Shown piece after piece: positions 1 to 8,288 of a stretch of DNA of 64,000 nt. Source of the stretch: Anaerolineaceae bacterium (GTDB lineage Bacteria > Chloroflexota > Anaerolineae > Aggregatilineales > Phototrophicaceae). How positions within the stretch are numbered: the first letter of the stretch is position 1; each line of letters opens with the position of its first letter. Location: contig JAPOVC010000014.1 of NCBI GenBank assembly GCA_026708325.1, positions 372,001-436,000 on the forward strand, in the 5' to 3' direction. The notes under the pieces are model-generated. The model saw only the letters and a program-made list of their open reading frames with translations. It was not told the origin of the DNA and ran no database searches. The position numbers and the translations under genes were made by a program.

Positions 1-72
1 ATCAGGCGGTTTGGCAATGTCCCGCAGTTCAACGGCGTCAGGTCGGCTGTCGTACTTGACAAGAGCCTGCAT
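1..72 (-). CDS. Zinc-type medium-chain dehydrogenase, N-terminus only (partial)
   Basis: Only the first 24 codons lie in the window; the gene runs off the left edge. The visible start (MQALVKYDSRP, then VELRDI) resembles the N-terminal GroES-like domain of medium-chain zinc dehydrogenases acting on polyols, sugars or threonine. Its ATG shares one base with the TGA of the isomerase gene before it (TGATG), so the two are probably translationally coupled. It is the last visible gene of the larA-like/sulfatase/isomerase operon and would be expected to oxidise a sugar or sugar-acid intermediate. The zinc ligands are outside the window, so the family call rests on a short stretch. Confidence 0.55.
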   Translation of the reverse strand, partial: MQALVKYDSRPDAVELRDIAKPPD

Positions 73-971
73 CACTCACTGTCTCCAAAGTAGATATCGC
101 AGAGATTCCGCAGGAAAAGCAGGGATTCCTGCATTTCGTCCAGGCCGTTCACGCCATCTTCAATGCTTATCCAGCCGGTATAGCCCTGGTCCGCCAGGAT
201 CTGCATGATCGCCGGATAGTCGTTCATGCCCTTGCCGGTGACGCCATGGCGCAGATTGGGCGAATAGCCAAGGGTGCCGTCGCTCTGGCGCAATTCTTCC
301 AGAGTGGTGCCCTTCGCCAGCCAGCGATCGCTGGCGTGCATGCTGACGACTCGCGGCGCCACGGCTCTCAACAATTCCAGGGGATCGTCGCCGGCGACGA
401 TGGCGTTCGAGGGATCGTACTGGACGCCGAAATGCGGATGGTCCGGGATGGCCGCCAGCAACTCGAGAAACACGTCCATTTTCTGGGCGAATTCCGGATA
501 CTCCCAGAATCCGTCCTTGTAGTGGTTCTCAAGTCCCAGCACGATGTCCAGTTCTTCCGCCACAGGAAGCAGGTCCTGAATGCATTCAGCCACCCATTCG
601 ACACCCTGGCTGAGATCGACGTCGGGATAGCGTTGCCCGCTTAGAACGCGGCAAACCGAACCAGGTCCGCCCAGCTGGCGTGTGACCCGCATGACCTCGA
701 CATGCGCCTCAACCGCCCGCGCCCGCCCGTCGGCGTCGCGGACCGTGAAATTGGGAGAGCAGCACATCATGGGCATGGCGAAACCGGCCCGCTCAAGAGC
801 ATCTCCAACGCTGTCCAGATATGCGGAATCGAAGCTCTCCAGGAAGCCATCGTAGAGCTCCAGACCGTCGGCGTCCAGCGACCGCGCCATGTCGATCCAG
901 CGAAAGAGGGAAAGGCTGCGTTCACCGGCAATCTGCTGTTCGAAAGCCTTGGGGTAGGCGGCCAGTTTCAC
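72..971 (-). CDS. Sugar phosphate isomerase/epimerase-like TIM barrel protein
   Basis: This is a 299-residue protein of the xylose-isomerase-like TIM barrel (AP_endonuc_2) superfamily, which interconverts sugars or sugar derivatives using a divalent metal. The usual metal ligands are visible in order: GLENH (Glu), FGVQYDPSN (Asp), SMHASD (His) and SIEDGV (Glu). I chose the GTG that begins VKLAAYPKAF because family members start there. The frame stays open upstream to a TTG at 1034, so the start is uncertain. It lies 75 bp after the sulfatase gene and overlaps the dehydrogenase start by one base. The substrate cannot be told from sequence; the context suggests a sugar from a sulfated or acidic glycan. 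Confidence 0.8.
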   Translation of the reverse strand: MKLAAYPKAFEQQIAGERSLSLFRWIDMARSLDADGLELYDGFLESFDSAYLDSVGDALERAGFAMPMMCCSPNFTVRDADGRARAVEAHVEVMRVTRQLGGPGSVCRVLSGQRYPDVDLSQGVEWVAECIQDLLPVAEELDIVLGLENHYKDGFWEYPEFAQKMDVFLELLAAIPDHPHFGVQYDPSNAIVAGDDPLELLRAVAPRVVSMHASDRWLAKGTTLEELRQSDGTLGYSPNLRHGVTGKGMNDYPAIMQILADQGYTGWISIEDGVNGLDEMQESLLFLRNLCDIYFGDSE

Positions 972-1046
972 GGTCCAGGATTCTCTGCCATGCGAAGAAC
1001 AGGCGGCAGCCACTCTACTCAGGCGCGCCTGCAATTGCCAGTGCGA

Positions 1047-2384
1047 CTAGAGGGAATAGGGGACCGTGCCAGTCTCATCGACCGTATAGCCCCAGCGACG
1101 GATGTACTCGTCACCATGCAGAAACTCGTCACCCTGGCGGGCGAGCATCTCCGTCAGACGCTCGTCCAGTTGCAGGCAAAGGTCTCCGCAGGCGGGGTCA
1201 TCGATTCTGTTTTGCAGTTGCCAGGGATCTTCCTCGTTGTCGTAGAGTTGCCAGGGGCCCTCAAGGGTTCGCGTGTAGGTGTGGCGCCGCGTTCGCAGCC
1301 CGCGAAATTCGCGCCCGCCAACGTTGCGCGTCCATTCGCCGAAGGGATGGTAGCAGGCCAGCAGGGCCGCGCCATCTGAAGGGTCCGGGGATGAATGACG
1401 AATGTGGTCGCTGAAATCCAGTCCCTCGACGGAAGCGGGCAGGGGCACGTCGCACAGGCCCAGCAGGGTGGGCATGATGTCTGGCGCGTTGATGAGGGCA
1501 TCCGACTCACGTGCGGCGACACCCGGGCAGCGCAGCAGGAAGGGCACGCGTATCGACTCTTCCCAGGGTCTCTGCTTGCGCACAGTGCCCTGTGAACCGA
1601 GCATGTCGCCATGGTCGGATGTAAAGACTAAAATGGTGTTGTCGTCCAGGCCGGTCTCGGCGAGTGTCTCCAGCAACGCTGCCGCACAGTCGTCCAGGGC
1701 CGTGCAATGCGCATAGTAGCCCGCCAGCCATTCCCGCGCCTCGCGGGCAGACTCTTCCGGCACATTGGGGCGCAAATTTATGTCTTCAGGTCGATAGCGC
1801 CGGCGATACGCTTCCGGGGCCGTCTCGTAGGGATTGTGTGGCGGGCCCCAGGAAAGGACCAGCAGAAAGGGCCTGTCCCCATCCCTTGCGCGCAGATAAC
1901 GCTGCGCGTCGCGCGTCTGGGCGATGGCGTCATAGCCTTCCCAGAAACGCTTCTCCCTGCCATTTCCTTCGTAGTAGGCAGAGCAATTGTATTCGTGGGT
2001 GCATTCCAGCGTCTTCCAGTAGTCGAAGCCGTGACGCCGTTCGGGCGGAATGTACTCCGAGCGGCCGTGACCGTCGATATGCCACTTGCCAATCCAGGCC
2101 GTGTCGTAGCCAGCCTGGGAGAAGGCCTCCCCAAGCCCTGTGCCGCTGTCGGCCAGGGGCACGTCGTTGACGAAAATGCCGTGGGTCAGGGGATACTGGC
2201 CGGTGAGCAGACTGCCACGCCAGGGCGAACACACCGGCCAGCCCGAAACCGCGTGGGTGAAATTTACGCTTCTCCCTGCGAGACGGTCCAGATGCGGCGT
2301 GGCGACCTGTTCATTCCCGGCGTAACCCGTATCCTGGGCGCGCCATTGATCGGCGAAGACAAAAACGACGTTGGGTTTGTTCAT
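1047..2384 (-). CDS. Sulfatase (Cys-type, formylglycine-dependent)
   Basis: This 445-residue protein hydrolyses sulfate esters. The N-terminal metal-site segment VVFVFADQWR and the activation motif C52-S-P-W-R56, followed by GSLLTG, identify a type I sulfatase whose Cys must be converted to formylglycine by a sulfatase-modifying enzyme (not in the window). There is no obvious signal peptide, so it probably acts in the cytoplasm on an imported sugar sulfate. The frame is open for another 117 codons upstream, but that region is the other-frame copy of the racemase-like gene. The ATG used here overlaps that gene's TGA as ATGA. Substrate is unknown. Confidence 0.9.
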   Translation of the reverse strand: MNKPNVVFVFADQWRAQDTGYAGNEQVATPHLDRLAGRSVNFTHAVSGWPVCSPWRGSLLTGQYPLTHGIFVNDVPLADSGTGLGEAFSQAGYDTAWIGKWHIDGHGRSEYIPPERRHGFDYWKTLECTHEYNCSAYYEGNGREKRFWEGYDAIAQTRDAQRYLRARDGDRPFLLVLSWGPPHNPYETAPEAYRRRYRPEDINLRPNVPEESAREAREWLAGYYAHCTALDDCAAALLETLAETGLDDNTILVFTSDHGDMLGSQGTVRKQRPWEESIRVPFLLRCPGVAARESDALINAPDIMPTLLGLCDVPLPASVEGLDFSDHIRHSSPDPSDGAALLACYHPFGEWTRNVGGREFRGLRTRRHTYTRTLEGPWQLYDNEEDPWQLQNRIDDPACGDLCLQLDERLTEMLARQGDEFLHGDEYIRRWGYTVDETGTVPYSL

Positions 2385-3679
2385 GCGATTGCCGGCTCCT
2401 GAACCATGCTCTCTTTCAGCCAGGGGATGGTCTGCGGACCTTCGGGCAAGATGGCGATGCGGGCGTTTGAACCGTATCGCCGCAGCAGTTGGTCCAGCAG
2501 GGCGGGAATGTCCCGGCAAGGAAGCAACAGGGCGTTTTCGATCTGACTGTCGCTGAGGCCATCGGCATACACGTACACGTCTGCGCGCGCCTGTATGCGG
2601 GCCTGGATTTGTGCCTGCCACTGGTCCTGACGAGTCTCCTGCGCCTTCAACACATTGCTCGCCAGTTCGGTCGCGTTTGCTGCCTCGTTCAGCAACTGGC
2701 CATAGAGTCCATGCTCGGGAACGCCCTCGGCGCACTCGGCGGCGATGATTATGCTGCCGCCTGGCCTGACGATTTGTTCGGCAGCACTCATTCCCTTGAC
2801 AGCCTGATACAGGTTCATGTCAAGCGGCCAGCCCGAGTTGGTGGTGATGACGATGTCGCAGGGTTGCTCCACGGCCACCATGGAGGAGGCGCGCACGAAG
2901 TCGATGCCGGCATCGTGTGCACTGGCCAGTTCACCGGCAAATACTCCTGTGATTTCCTTGTCGCTGTTCAGGCTGACGTTGAGCAGCAGGTCCGGCCGGG
3001 TGAGCAATGCGGCCTCACGCGCCTCTTCCCAGATCGGGTTGCCATGCGTAATTCCCCAGGTCGCGCGTTCGTCCGCAATCATGCCGGCGTCGTGGTTGCC
3101 AAAGACCGTGCGCTGACCGGCCATGCCTGGCATCACCGCCTTGCCCCCGCCGGAAAAGCCGGCGAAGAAATGGGGCTCGATGAAACCGGTAAGAATCTTG
3201 ACATCGGCCTCCAGGTAATCGCGGTTGATCCAGAGCTCATGACCGAAGGAAGAGCGTCCGATACAGACCTGCGTGTCCCCGCTGACCGCATCATTCTGGA
3301 CGATGCGATAGCGGGCGACGATGTCCGCGCCCAGCATCTGTTCCAGTTCCACGCGTGAATTGGGTCGGTGCGTTCCGAGAGCGTTGCACAACAGGATGTT
3401 GTCATCGGGCAGGTGCGCCAGTTCTTCCAGAATCGCCGGCAGAATCAGATGGTTGGGCGTGGGCCGGGTGATGTCGCTGAAAACAATGGCCACGGTATTG
3501 TCTTCGTTTGCCAGTTCACGCAGGGGCCGCGTGCCAGTCGGGGCACGTAAGGCGTTGCGCAACGCTGCTTCCGGATCGGCAAGCGCCGGAACAAAGCGAT
3601 TCTCAATGACCCTGACATTGTGGTCATCCGGCAATTCCAGGGGTAACCCCTGTTTGCCGTAGGCCAGTGTGACCCTCAT
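2381..3679 (-). CDS. LarA-family nickel-pincer racemase/epimerase (DUF2088)
   Basis: This 432-residue protein belongs to the lactate racemase family, which uses a nickel-pincer nucleotide to racemise 2-hydroxy acids. Residues known from Lactobacillus plantarum LarA (His108, His174, Lys184, His200) all appear here at a constant offset of minus four: H104, H170, K180 and H196. All key residues are therefore kept. Homologs act on various 2-hydroxy acids, so lactate should not be assumed; in this operon a sugar acid is likelier. The cofactor genes larB, larC and larE are not in the window. The ATG has GGAG 8 bases upstream. It is the first gene of the minus-strand operon. Confidence 0.87.
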   Translation of the reverse strand: MRVTLAYGKQGLPLELPDDHNVRVIENRFVPALADPEAALRNALRAPTGTRPLRELANEDNTVAIVFSDITRPTPNHLILPAILEELAHLPDDNILLCNALGTHRPNSRVELEQMLGADIVARYRIVQNDAVSGDTQVCIGRSSFGHELWINRDYLEADVKILTGFIEPHFFAGFSGGGKAVMPGMAGQRTVFGNHDAGMIADERATWGITHGNPIWEEAREAALLTRPDLLLNVSLNSDKEITGVFAGELASAHDAGIDFVRASSMVAVEQPCDIVITTNSGWPLDMNLYQAVKGMSAAEQIVRPGGSIIIAAECAEGVPEHGLYGQLLNEAANATELASNVLKAQETRQDQWQAQIQARIQARADVYVYADGLSDSQIENALLLPCRDIPALLDQLLRRYGSNARIAILPEGPQTIPWLKESMVQEPAIA

Positions 3680-3703
3680 TCCCACTCCGTTTCCCGCTAC
3701 TGG

Positions 3704-3756
3704 TTGCAATTCACTGGCAATTCCGCGATTATCCGCGGGACATGCGTAAATTGCCA
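3704..3756 (+). promoter_or_regulatory. Candidate operator-promoter between larA-like and GH4 genes
   Basis: A plausible promoter for the GH4 gene is TTGCAA (3704-3709), a 17-bp spacer, and GATTAT (3727-3732). The -10 box sits inside an inverted repeat, CCGCG (3723-3727) with CGCGG (3734-3738). A second, wider pair, TGGCAATT (3715-3722) and AATTGCCA (3749-3756), brackets it. This is the layout of a repressor-controlled sugar promoter. The boxes match consensus only 4 of 6 each, and the regulator is not in the window. Confidence 0.4.
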
Positions 3757-3770
3757 ACAGGAGGCGGGCC

Positions 3771-5147
3771 ATGAGTGGAGTCCAGCACCCCAAGGTGGTT
3801 GTCATCGGCGCCGGCAGTCTGTTTTTCGGGCGCAAGGCGATTTGGCAAATGGTGCATTCGCCGCATTTGAACCAGGGGACGCTGGCGCTGGTCGACAATA
3901 ACCCCGGCCGGCTGGATCGCATGGCCCGACTGGCGGAAATGGTCATCGACGAGACCGGCGTTCCGCTGCAACTGGAGGCCGCAAGCGACTGGAAGGAGGT
4001 CTTGCCCGGCGCGGATTTCGTCGTGCTCAGTTTCGCCGAACGGACCGTGTACTTCCGTGGCATAGATTGCACGATTTCGGAAAAGTATGGAATACGCATG
4101 TGTTCCGGCGACACGATTGGCCCGGGCGGCATTTTCCGCGCGATGCGTGAGCTGCCGGTCATCATGGATTGCGCGAGCGACATCGAGCGTCTGTGCCCGG
4201 ATGCCTGGGTCATCAACTACATCAATCCTTCCACGGTCAATGGTATGGCCCTGGAGCGCTACGCACCCCAATTGCGCAGCTTCGCGCTCTGCGACAGCCT
4301 GCACATGCCGCATATCAAGAACCGCCAGGCGCGGCAGGCCGGGATCGTCGCTGCGGATGAAACGCTGAGCGAGTCGCAGGACGAGGCATTCGACCTGCGC
4401 ATAGCCGGGGTCAACCACTTCACCTGGATGCTCAGGGCCGAGTACGAGGGCAGGAATGTCATGCCCGATATCGCCGCAGCCCTGCGAGAGCTGTCCCGGC
4501 AGGAAAACAATGAGGCTGGCGCCAAGCGTCGGCACAACCATGCCATCGCCTGTGCCCTGCACGACGCATTCGGCATCGTGCCGGTCTGCGTCAGCCACAC
4601 CAAGGAATACGTTCGCTATTGGCAGGGACGAGGCGAACTGCCAGACGAGATTCCACCGCTGGCCATCTGGGAAACCGAAGACCGCTATGAATTGCACGCC
4701 GCCATGTGGCAGCAGGTCGACGGATTCGTCAGCGGCGCCATACCTGCAAGCGAATTCATGACCATGTTTGGACCGGACCACGCCACCGATATCATCGAAA
4801 ACATGGTCGGCGACCTCGGCAAGCCCTACTACGTCAACACGCCCAACCGGGGCGCCGTGAGCAACATGAGCGACGATGCCTTCCTTGAGTTGCTATGCGA
4901 TGTGGATATGCAGGGACCCGTGCCGCGCCCCGTTGGCGAAATGCCGCGCGGCATCCGTGGCATGCAGGAAGTTGTGCTGGACACTCACGAATTGACAGCC
5001 GAGGCCGTAGTCAAACGCGACCATGGCCTCTTGCGGCGGGCCATGCTCAGCGATCCCCTGGTGTCGTCAATGGCTGACGCCGACGCCATTCTGGGTGAGT
5101 TGCTGAAAGCTGAGCAGGACGTGCTGCCCGAGGCCTGGTACGCCTAA
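3771..5147 (+). CDS. Family 4 glycosidase (NAD- and metal-dependent)
   Basis: This 458-residue enzyme belongs to glycoside hydrolase family 4, which cleaves alpha- or beta-glycosides (glucosides, galactosides, galacturonides, 6-phospho-sugars) by an oxidation-elimination mechanism. Visible features are the dinucleotide fold VVVIGAGSLFFG near residue 10, the segment GDTIGPGGIFRA near 115, the substrate-site INPS near 151, and the metal ligands C174 (ALCDSLH) and H216 (AGVNHFTW). The ATG is preceded by AGGAGG. It is divergent from the racemase/sulfatase operon. Its 3' end overlaps the next minus-strand gene by four bases (CTAA). The exact glycoside is unresolved; an alpha-galactosidase, alpha-glucosidase or galacturonidase is possible. 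Confidence 0.88.
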   Translation: MSGVQHPKVVVIGAGSLFFGRKAIWQMVHSPHLNQGTLALVDNNPGRLDRMARLAEMVIDETGVPLQLEAASDWKEVLPGADFVVLSFAERTVYFRGIDCTISEKYGIRMCSGDTIGPGGIFRAMRELPVIMDCASDIERLCPDAWVINYINPSTVNGMALERYAPQLRSFALCDSLHMPHIKNRQARQAGIVAADETLSESQDEAFDLRIAGVNHFTWMLRAEYEGRNVMPDIAAALRELSRQENNEAGAKRRHNHAIACALHDAFGIVPVCVSHTKEYVRYWQGRGELPDEIPPLAIWETEDRYELHAAMWQQVDGFVSGAIPASEFMTMFGPDHATDIIENMVGDLGKPYYVNTPNRGAVSNMSDDAFLELLCDVDMQGPVPRPVGEMPRGIRGMQEVVLDTHELTAEAVVKRDHGLLRRAMLSDPLVSSMADADAILGELLKAEQDVLPEAWYA

Positions 5148-7027
5148 CCGTCCCCGCTGGCCTGCGCAGTGTCGTCTTCTGCCTCGCCCTCGTTCAGGCG
5201 CGCCAGCGCAGCCAGGCCCGCTTCATCGAAGGCCAGCGTCAGGGTCGCCCGCAGCGAATTCAGGGTAGCCGGTCTGACGTCCACATAGCCTGCGGCCTGC
5301 CAGTTGCGCAGGTTCTCTTCACTGGCCAGATACCAGAGGAAAGCCTGAAGTTGCGGCAGGGTAAGGCGGCTGCTGTTGGCGGCAAGCCAGGTGGTCCGGG
5401 ACAGCGGCCAGCTGCCGTCACGAATGCTTTCAGGCGAGGGAGCCACGCAGCCGTCGCCGACGTCCAGGGGCAGCAGTCGAATGCGTTCCTGGCCACTTTC
5501 CAGCACGCGCTGGTATTCCAGCCAGGTCATGAACGTAAGGGCGCCGGGCACATTTGCCGTAGCCGCTGCCCTGTAAAGGGGATCGTCGTCGAATTCAATG
5601 TCCGCTCGACCCAGGAGCCCGGCTTCTGCGACAGCCAGTACCTGGTCCATCGTCGTGCTGCCGGGACGCGGCGCGAAGAGGATCAGCGCTTCGTCCGCAT
5701 ATTCATTGTTCAGGTCCTGCCAGTTCAGAATCGAGCCTGATGATTCGGCCCGCCAGACGGTCCCCAGTTCTGCATTGCCCATACATTCTGGCGCCGCGCC
5801 ACTGGCAATGGCCAGCAACACCAGGGCACTGCTGCCCAGCGAGAAGGTTTCGATGTCGATGCTGCTTTCGCTGCAGGCGGCCAATTCTTCTTCCAGGGGG
5901 AGACGGTCAACGAACACCAGGTCCAGCGCGCCTGCACAGAGATCCCGCAGACCGGCTGCTGCACCCTGATGAAGAATCGTGGTCGAAAGCCCCTGGTTTT
6001 GGGCCTGAAACGCTTCCAGCGTGGAATTCACGAAACTGAAGGTCGTGCCGCTACCACCGATTCGCAGCGCGCCGGCAATGGTATCAGGAATGACGAAATC
6101 GCCGGCCACCAGAGGGGCCGCATCGCCTGCTTGCGCTGCGCTCAATCGTTCACGGTTGTCCCTGAAAACCGCTTCCGTCGGTGGAGTGAATCCGGCCGAG
6201 CGAACAATCCCCGCAGCATCGTCGCCCGCCACCAGCTCCAGAAGTTCACTGACGCCCGCATCCGCAAGTCGGGCGACACTGGCATAGAGCAGCAACTGGC
6301 TGGCCGCCGGGTAGAGACCATCCTCAACGGATTCAGCGGAGGGCGCCCGGCACCCCTCGCTGTCCGCCGTGTCAAGGGAAAGGACTGTGGCGTCCCCAAC
6401 CTTTTCCAGCAGGGAAACGCCGATGGTGCCGGGAGTTGAACTGACCTCCGTCACGGCATCCGTCGTGACCTGGGCGTCGCTGCGTAGCCCGTCGCCGCTG
6501 ACAATGGCGTCCAGCAGGCTGTAGCTTGCTGTCAACTCGGGAGGGACATGGACCGACAGGTTCAACTCTTCCGGCGCGTCATCCAACAACTGACTCCAGG
6601 TCGTCGCTGTCCCGGTGGCACTGGGCGCAAAAATCTCACTCAATTGCTTTTCATCAAGGCAAGGGGCCAGTTCCGCGACCCCGGGGTGGGCGATCAGGGC
6701 CAGAATGTTGTGGCCAAGGGTAAATTCGACAAGTGAAACGTCGTTTACGTTGCACACCTGCAGCAGGTCCTGGTCGATGGCCTGCGTTGAAGTGCTGAGC
6801 GCAGAAGCGCCCTCACACAGCATGGTCAGACCTGTGCGCGACCCCGTTGTCTCACTGACCAAATCGCCTTCGAGTTCTGCTGCTGCTATCATGGCCTGCA
6901 GCAGGGGCTCGACGATCGCTGAGCCCGTGACCCGCGTGGCGCCGTCCTGCGCCAGCAGCGCCGGGCCAGAGAGCAGAAATGCGAACAGCAGGACCACAGG
7001 TGCAGACAGTCGAAGACTGGGGACCAT
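5144..7027 (-). CDS. Secreted protein with two PstS-like phosphate-binding modules
   Basis: This 627-residue protein has a signal peptide (about residues 1-26, ending ALLAQ) and then two diverged copies of a PstS/PBP-like fold. Module one (about 30-285) begins RVTGSAIVEPL; module two (about 315-605) begins LRIGGSGTTFSF. Both keep a matching cysteine pattern (LC-x-GA, then two more Cys) and the same late block (GCRAPSAESVEDG versus GCVAPSPESIRDG). The tail after 605 is acidic. No phosphate transporter genes lie nearby. I use the ATG at 7027, which has GGAG 8 bases upstream, rather than the GTG at 7036 that overlaps that GGAG. The ligand is inferred, not shown. Confidence 0.75.
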   Translation of the reverse strand: MVPSLRLSAPVVLLFAFLLSGPALLAQDGATRVTGSAIVEPLLQAMIAAAELEGDLVSETTGSRTGLTMLCEGASALSTSTQAIDQDLLQVCNVNDVSLVEFTLGHNILALIAHPGVAELAPCLDEKQLSEIFAPSATGTATTWSQLLDDAPEELNLSVHVPPELTASYSLLDAIVSGDGLRSDAQVTTDAVTEVSSTPGTIGVSLLEKVGDATVLSLDTADSEGCRAPSAESVEDGLYPAASQLLLYASVARLADAGVSELLELVAGDDAAGIVRSAGFTPPTEAVFRDNRERLSAAQAGDAAPLVAGDFVIPDTIAGALRIGGSGTTFSFVNSTLEAFQAQNQGLSTTILHQGAAAGLRDLCAGALDLVFVDRLPLEEELAACSESSIDIETFSLGSSALVLLAIASGAAPECMGNAELGTVWRAESSGSILNWQDLNNEYADEALILFAPRPGSTTMDQVLAVAEAGLLGRADIEFDDDPLYRAAATANVPGALTFMTWLEYQRVLESGQERIRLLPLDVGDGCVAPSPESIRDGSWPLSRTTWLAANSSRLTLPQLQAFLWYLASEENLRNWQAAGYVDVRPATLNSLRATLTLAFDEAGLAALARLNEGEAEDDTAQASGDG

Positions 7028-7138
7028 ACCGGACACTCCGGGGATTCATACGCAGGGTCAAGGCATTGTACTGGCAAGGTCTTCATTTTCCAGTCGCACT
7101 TCGCAACGGCCTGATGTAGCCTGCATGTGGAGGCGCCC

Positions 7139-7549
7139 GTGAACGACGAATTCACACTTTACAGGCTGGTCGGCGGCGACGAGACCTTCCAGCAACTTGT
7201 GGATGCATTCTATGACCGCATTGAGCGGGATCCGCTGTTGCGCCCCATGTTTCCCGCCGATCTTGAGCCCGGCAAGCAGAGACAGTACCTGTTCCTGACG
7301 CAATTTTTTGGTGGACCGGCCCGTTACAACGAGCAACGGGGTCACCCGCGTCTCCGCTTACGCCACAGTCCATTTCCTATTGACGAGGCCGCGCGCAGAC
7401 GGTGGCTTGAGCACATGCTGGCCGCCATTGACGAAACCGGCATCGACGAGCCCATGCGGAGCGTAATGCGCAACTACTTTGACCGCGCCTCGGCCATGCT
7501 GGTCAACCGGGCCGGCCCTGCCGATGCGGAGGATCCACGGCAGGGTTAG
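7139..7549 (+). CDS. glbO: Group 2 truncated hemoglobin (GlbO type)
   Basis: This 136-residue heme protein matches mycobacterial GlbO closely in pattern: FYDRIERD (B helix, Tyr B10), then FFGGPARYNEQRGHPRLRLRH with the proximal His in RHSPF, then Trp G8 in RRRWLEHM. Such proteins bind oxygen and peroxide and act in oxidative or nitrosative stress. The GTG at 7139 is chosen because GGAGG lies 5 bases upstream; an in-frame GTG also exists at 7127. The 3' end overlaps thyX by four bases (TTAG). Confidence 0.9.
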   Translation: MNDEFTLYRLVGGDETFQQLVDAFYDRIERDPLLRPMFPADLEPGKQRQYLFLTQFFGGPARYNEQRGHPRLRLRHSPFPIDEAARRRWLEHMLAAIDETGIDEPMRSVMRNYFDRASAMLVNRAGPADAEDPRQG

Positions 7550-8271
7550 CTGTCGTTGTTCAGCACCATGGTCTCAAAGGCTTCGGCCGTCCAGGGCAGG
7601 GCAGGGCGGAAAAAATGTTCGAGGATGGCCCTGGCGTAAACGCGGATTTCATGCTGCGCGTCCTCTGCCATGCGCAGTTTCATGAAGTGCATGAGATTGT
7701 GCGCGTCCACCTTCATCACCCAGGTGTAGTAGACGCTGAACCCAGGCAGAAAGACCCGCGCCAGCTCTCTTGAAACACCCGCGTCCAACGCCTGCCGGTA
7801 AAGCCTGAAAGAGTTTTCATAGTGCGCAATCAGATCTCTTGTCAGTCCTGTTGCGCTGACGTCGTCCAGTTCGCCTTCGCTGGCCTGGCGGTTGCTGCGG
7901 GCTTGCAGGCGCCACACCTCCGGCACGTAAAAGTCATGTTCCTCGAAAGGCGTGTAGCGCCCGGACTGGGCGTTGGCACTCCAGGTGCGATGCCGCACCC
8001 ATTGCCACCAGGTCAGCAGGGGAGCGCGGCAACGAAACTTGAATTCCACCATTTCAAAGGGCGAGGTGTGCCGGTGGCGCATCAGAAAAAACAGCAGCTT
8101 CCTGTCCCGCTCCGTGCCCTTGCTCTCACCCAGATAGGAAACGCGGGCTGCATTGACGATCGCCAGGTCTCCACTTATTCCCGAATCGGGATGCGGCATC
8201 AGGTCCAGCAACTCGATGTAGCCCTTGTCAAGGACCCTGATTCTCTTGCCAATCAGCGAATCGCCGGACAT
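7546..8271 (-). CDS. thyX: Flavin-dependent thymidylate synthase
   Basis: ThyX makes dTMP from dUMP using methylenetetrahydrofolate and FAD, releasing tetrahydrofolate rather than dihydrofolate. The 241-residue protein carries the signature RHRTWSANAQSGRY in its first half and a C-terminal FAD/dUMP-binding region (KVDAHNLMHFMKLR). GGAG lies upstream of the ATG. It follows ruvA by 17 bp and is probably the last gene of the yebC-ruvC-ruvA-thyX unit. The tandem use of thyX and thymidine kinase (27589) suits a bacterium with no thyA. Confidence 0.96.
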   Translation of the reverse strand: MSGDSLIGKRIRVLDKGYIELLDLMPHPDSGISGDLAIVNAARVSYLGESKGTERDRKLLFFLMRHRHTSPFEMVEFKFRCRAPLLTWWQWVRHRTWSANAQSGRYTPFEEHDFYVPEVWRLQARSNRQASEGELDDVSATGLTRDLIAHYENSFRLYRQALDAGVSRELARVFLPGFSVYYTWVMKVDAHNLMHFMKLRMAEDAQHEIRVYARAILEHFFRPALPWTAEAFETMVLNNDS

Positions 8272-8288
8272 ATCCGCTCCATTGCTGT

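Noticed and set aside
2385-2735. 117-codon N-terminal extension of the sulfatase
   Set aside because: It is the other-frame reading of the LarA-like gene; the conserved sulfatase start MNKPNVVFVFADQ begins at 2384.
3680-4216. N-terminal extension of the LarA-like protein
   Set aside because: It lies antisense to the GH4 gene and upstream of the aligned LarA start, which has its own GGAG.
3729-4781. 350-codon open frame antisense to the GH4 gene
   Set aside because: The plus strand has all GH4 motifs and a strong ribosome site; the antisense frame shows none.
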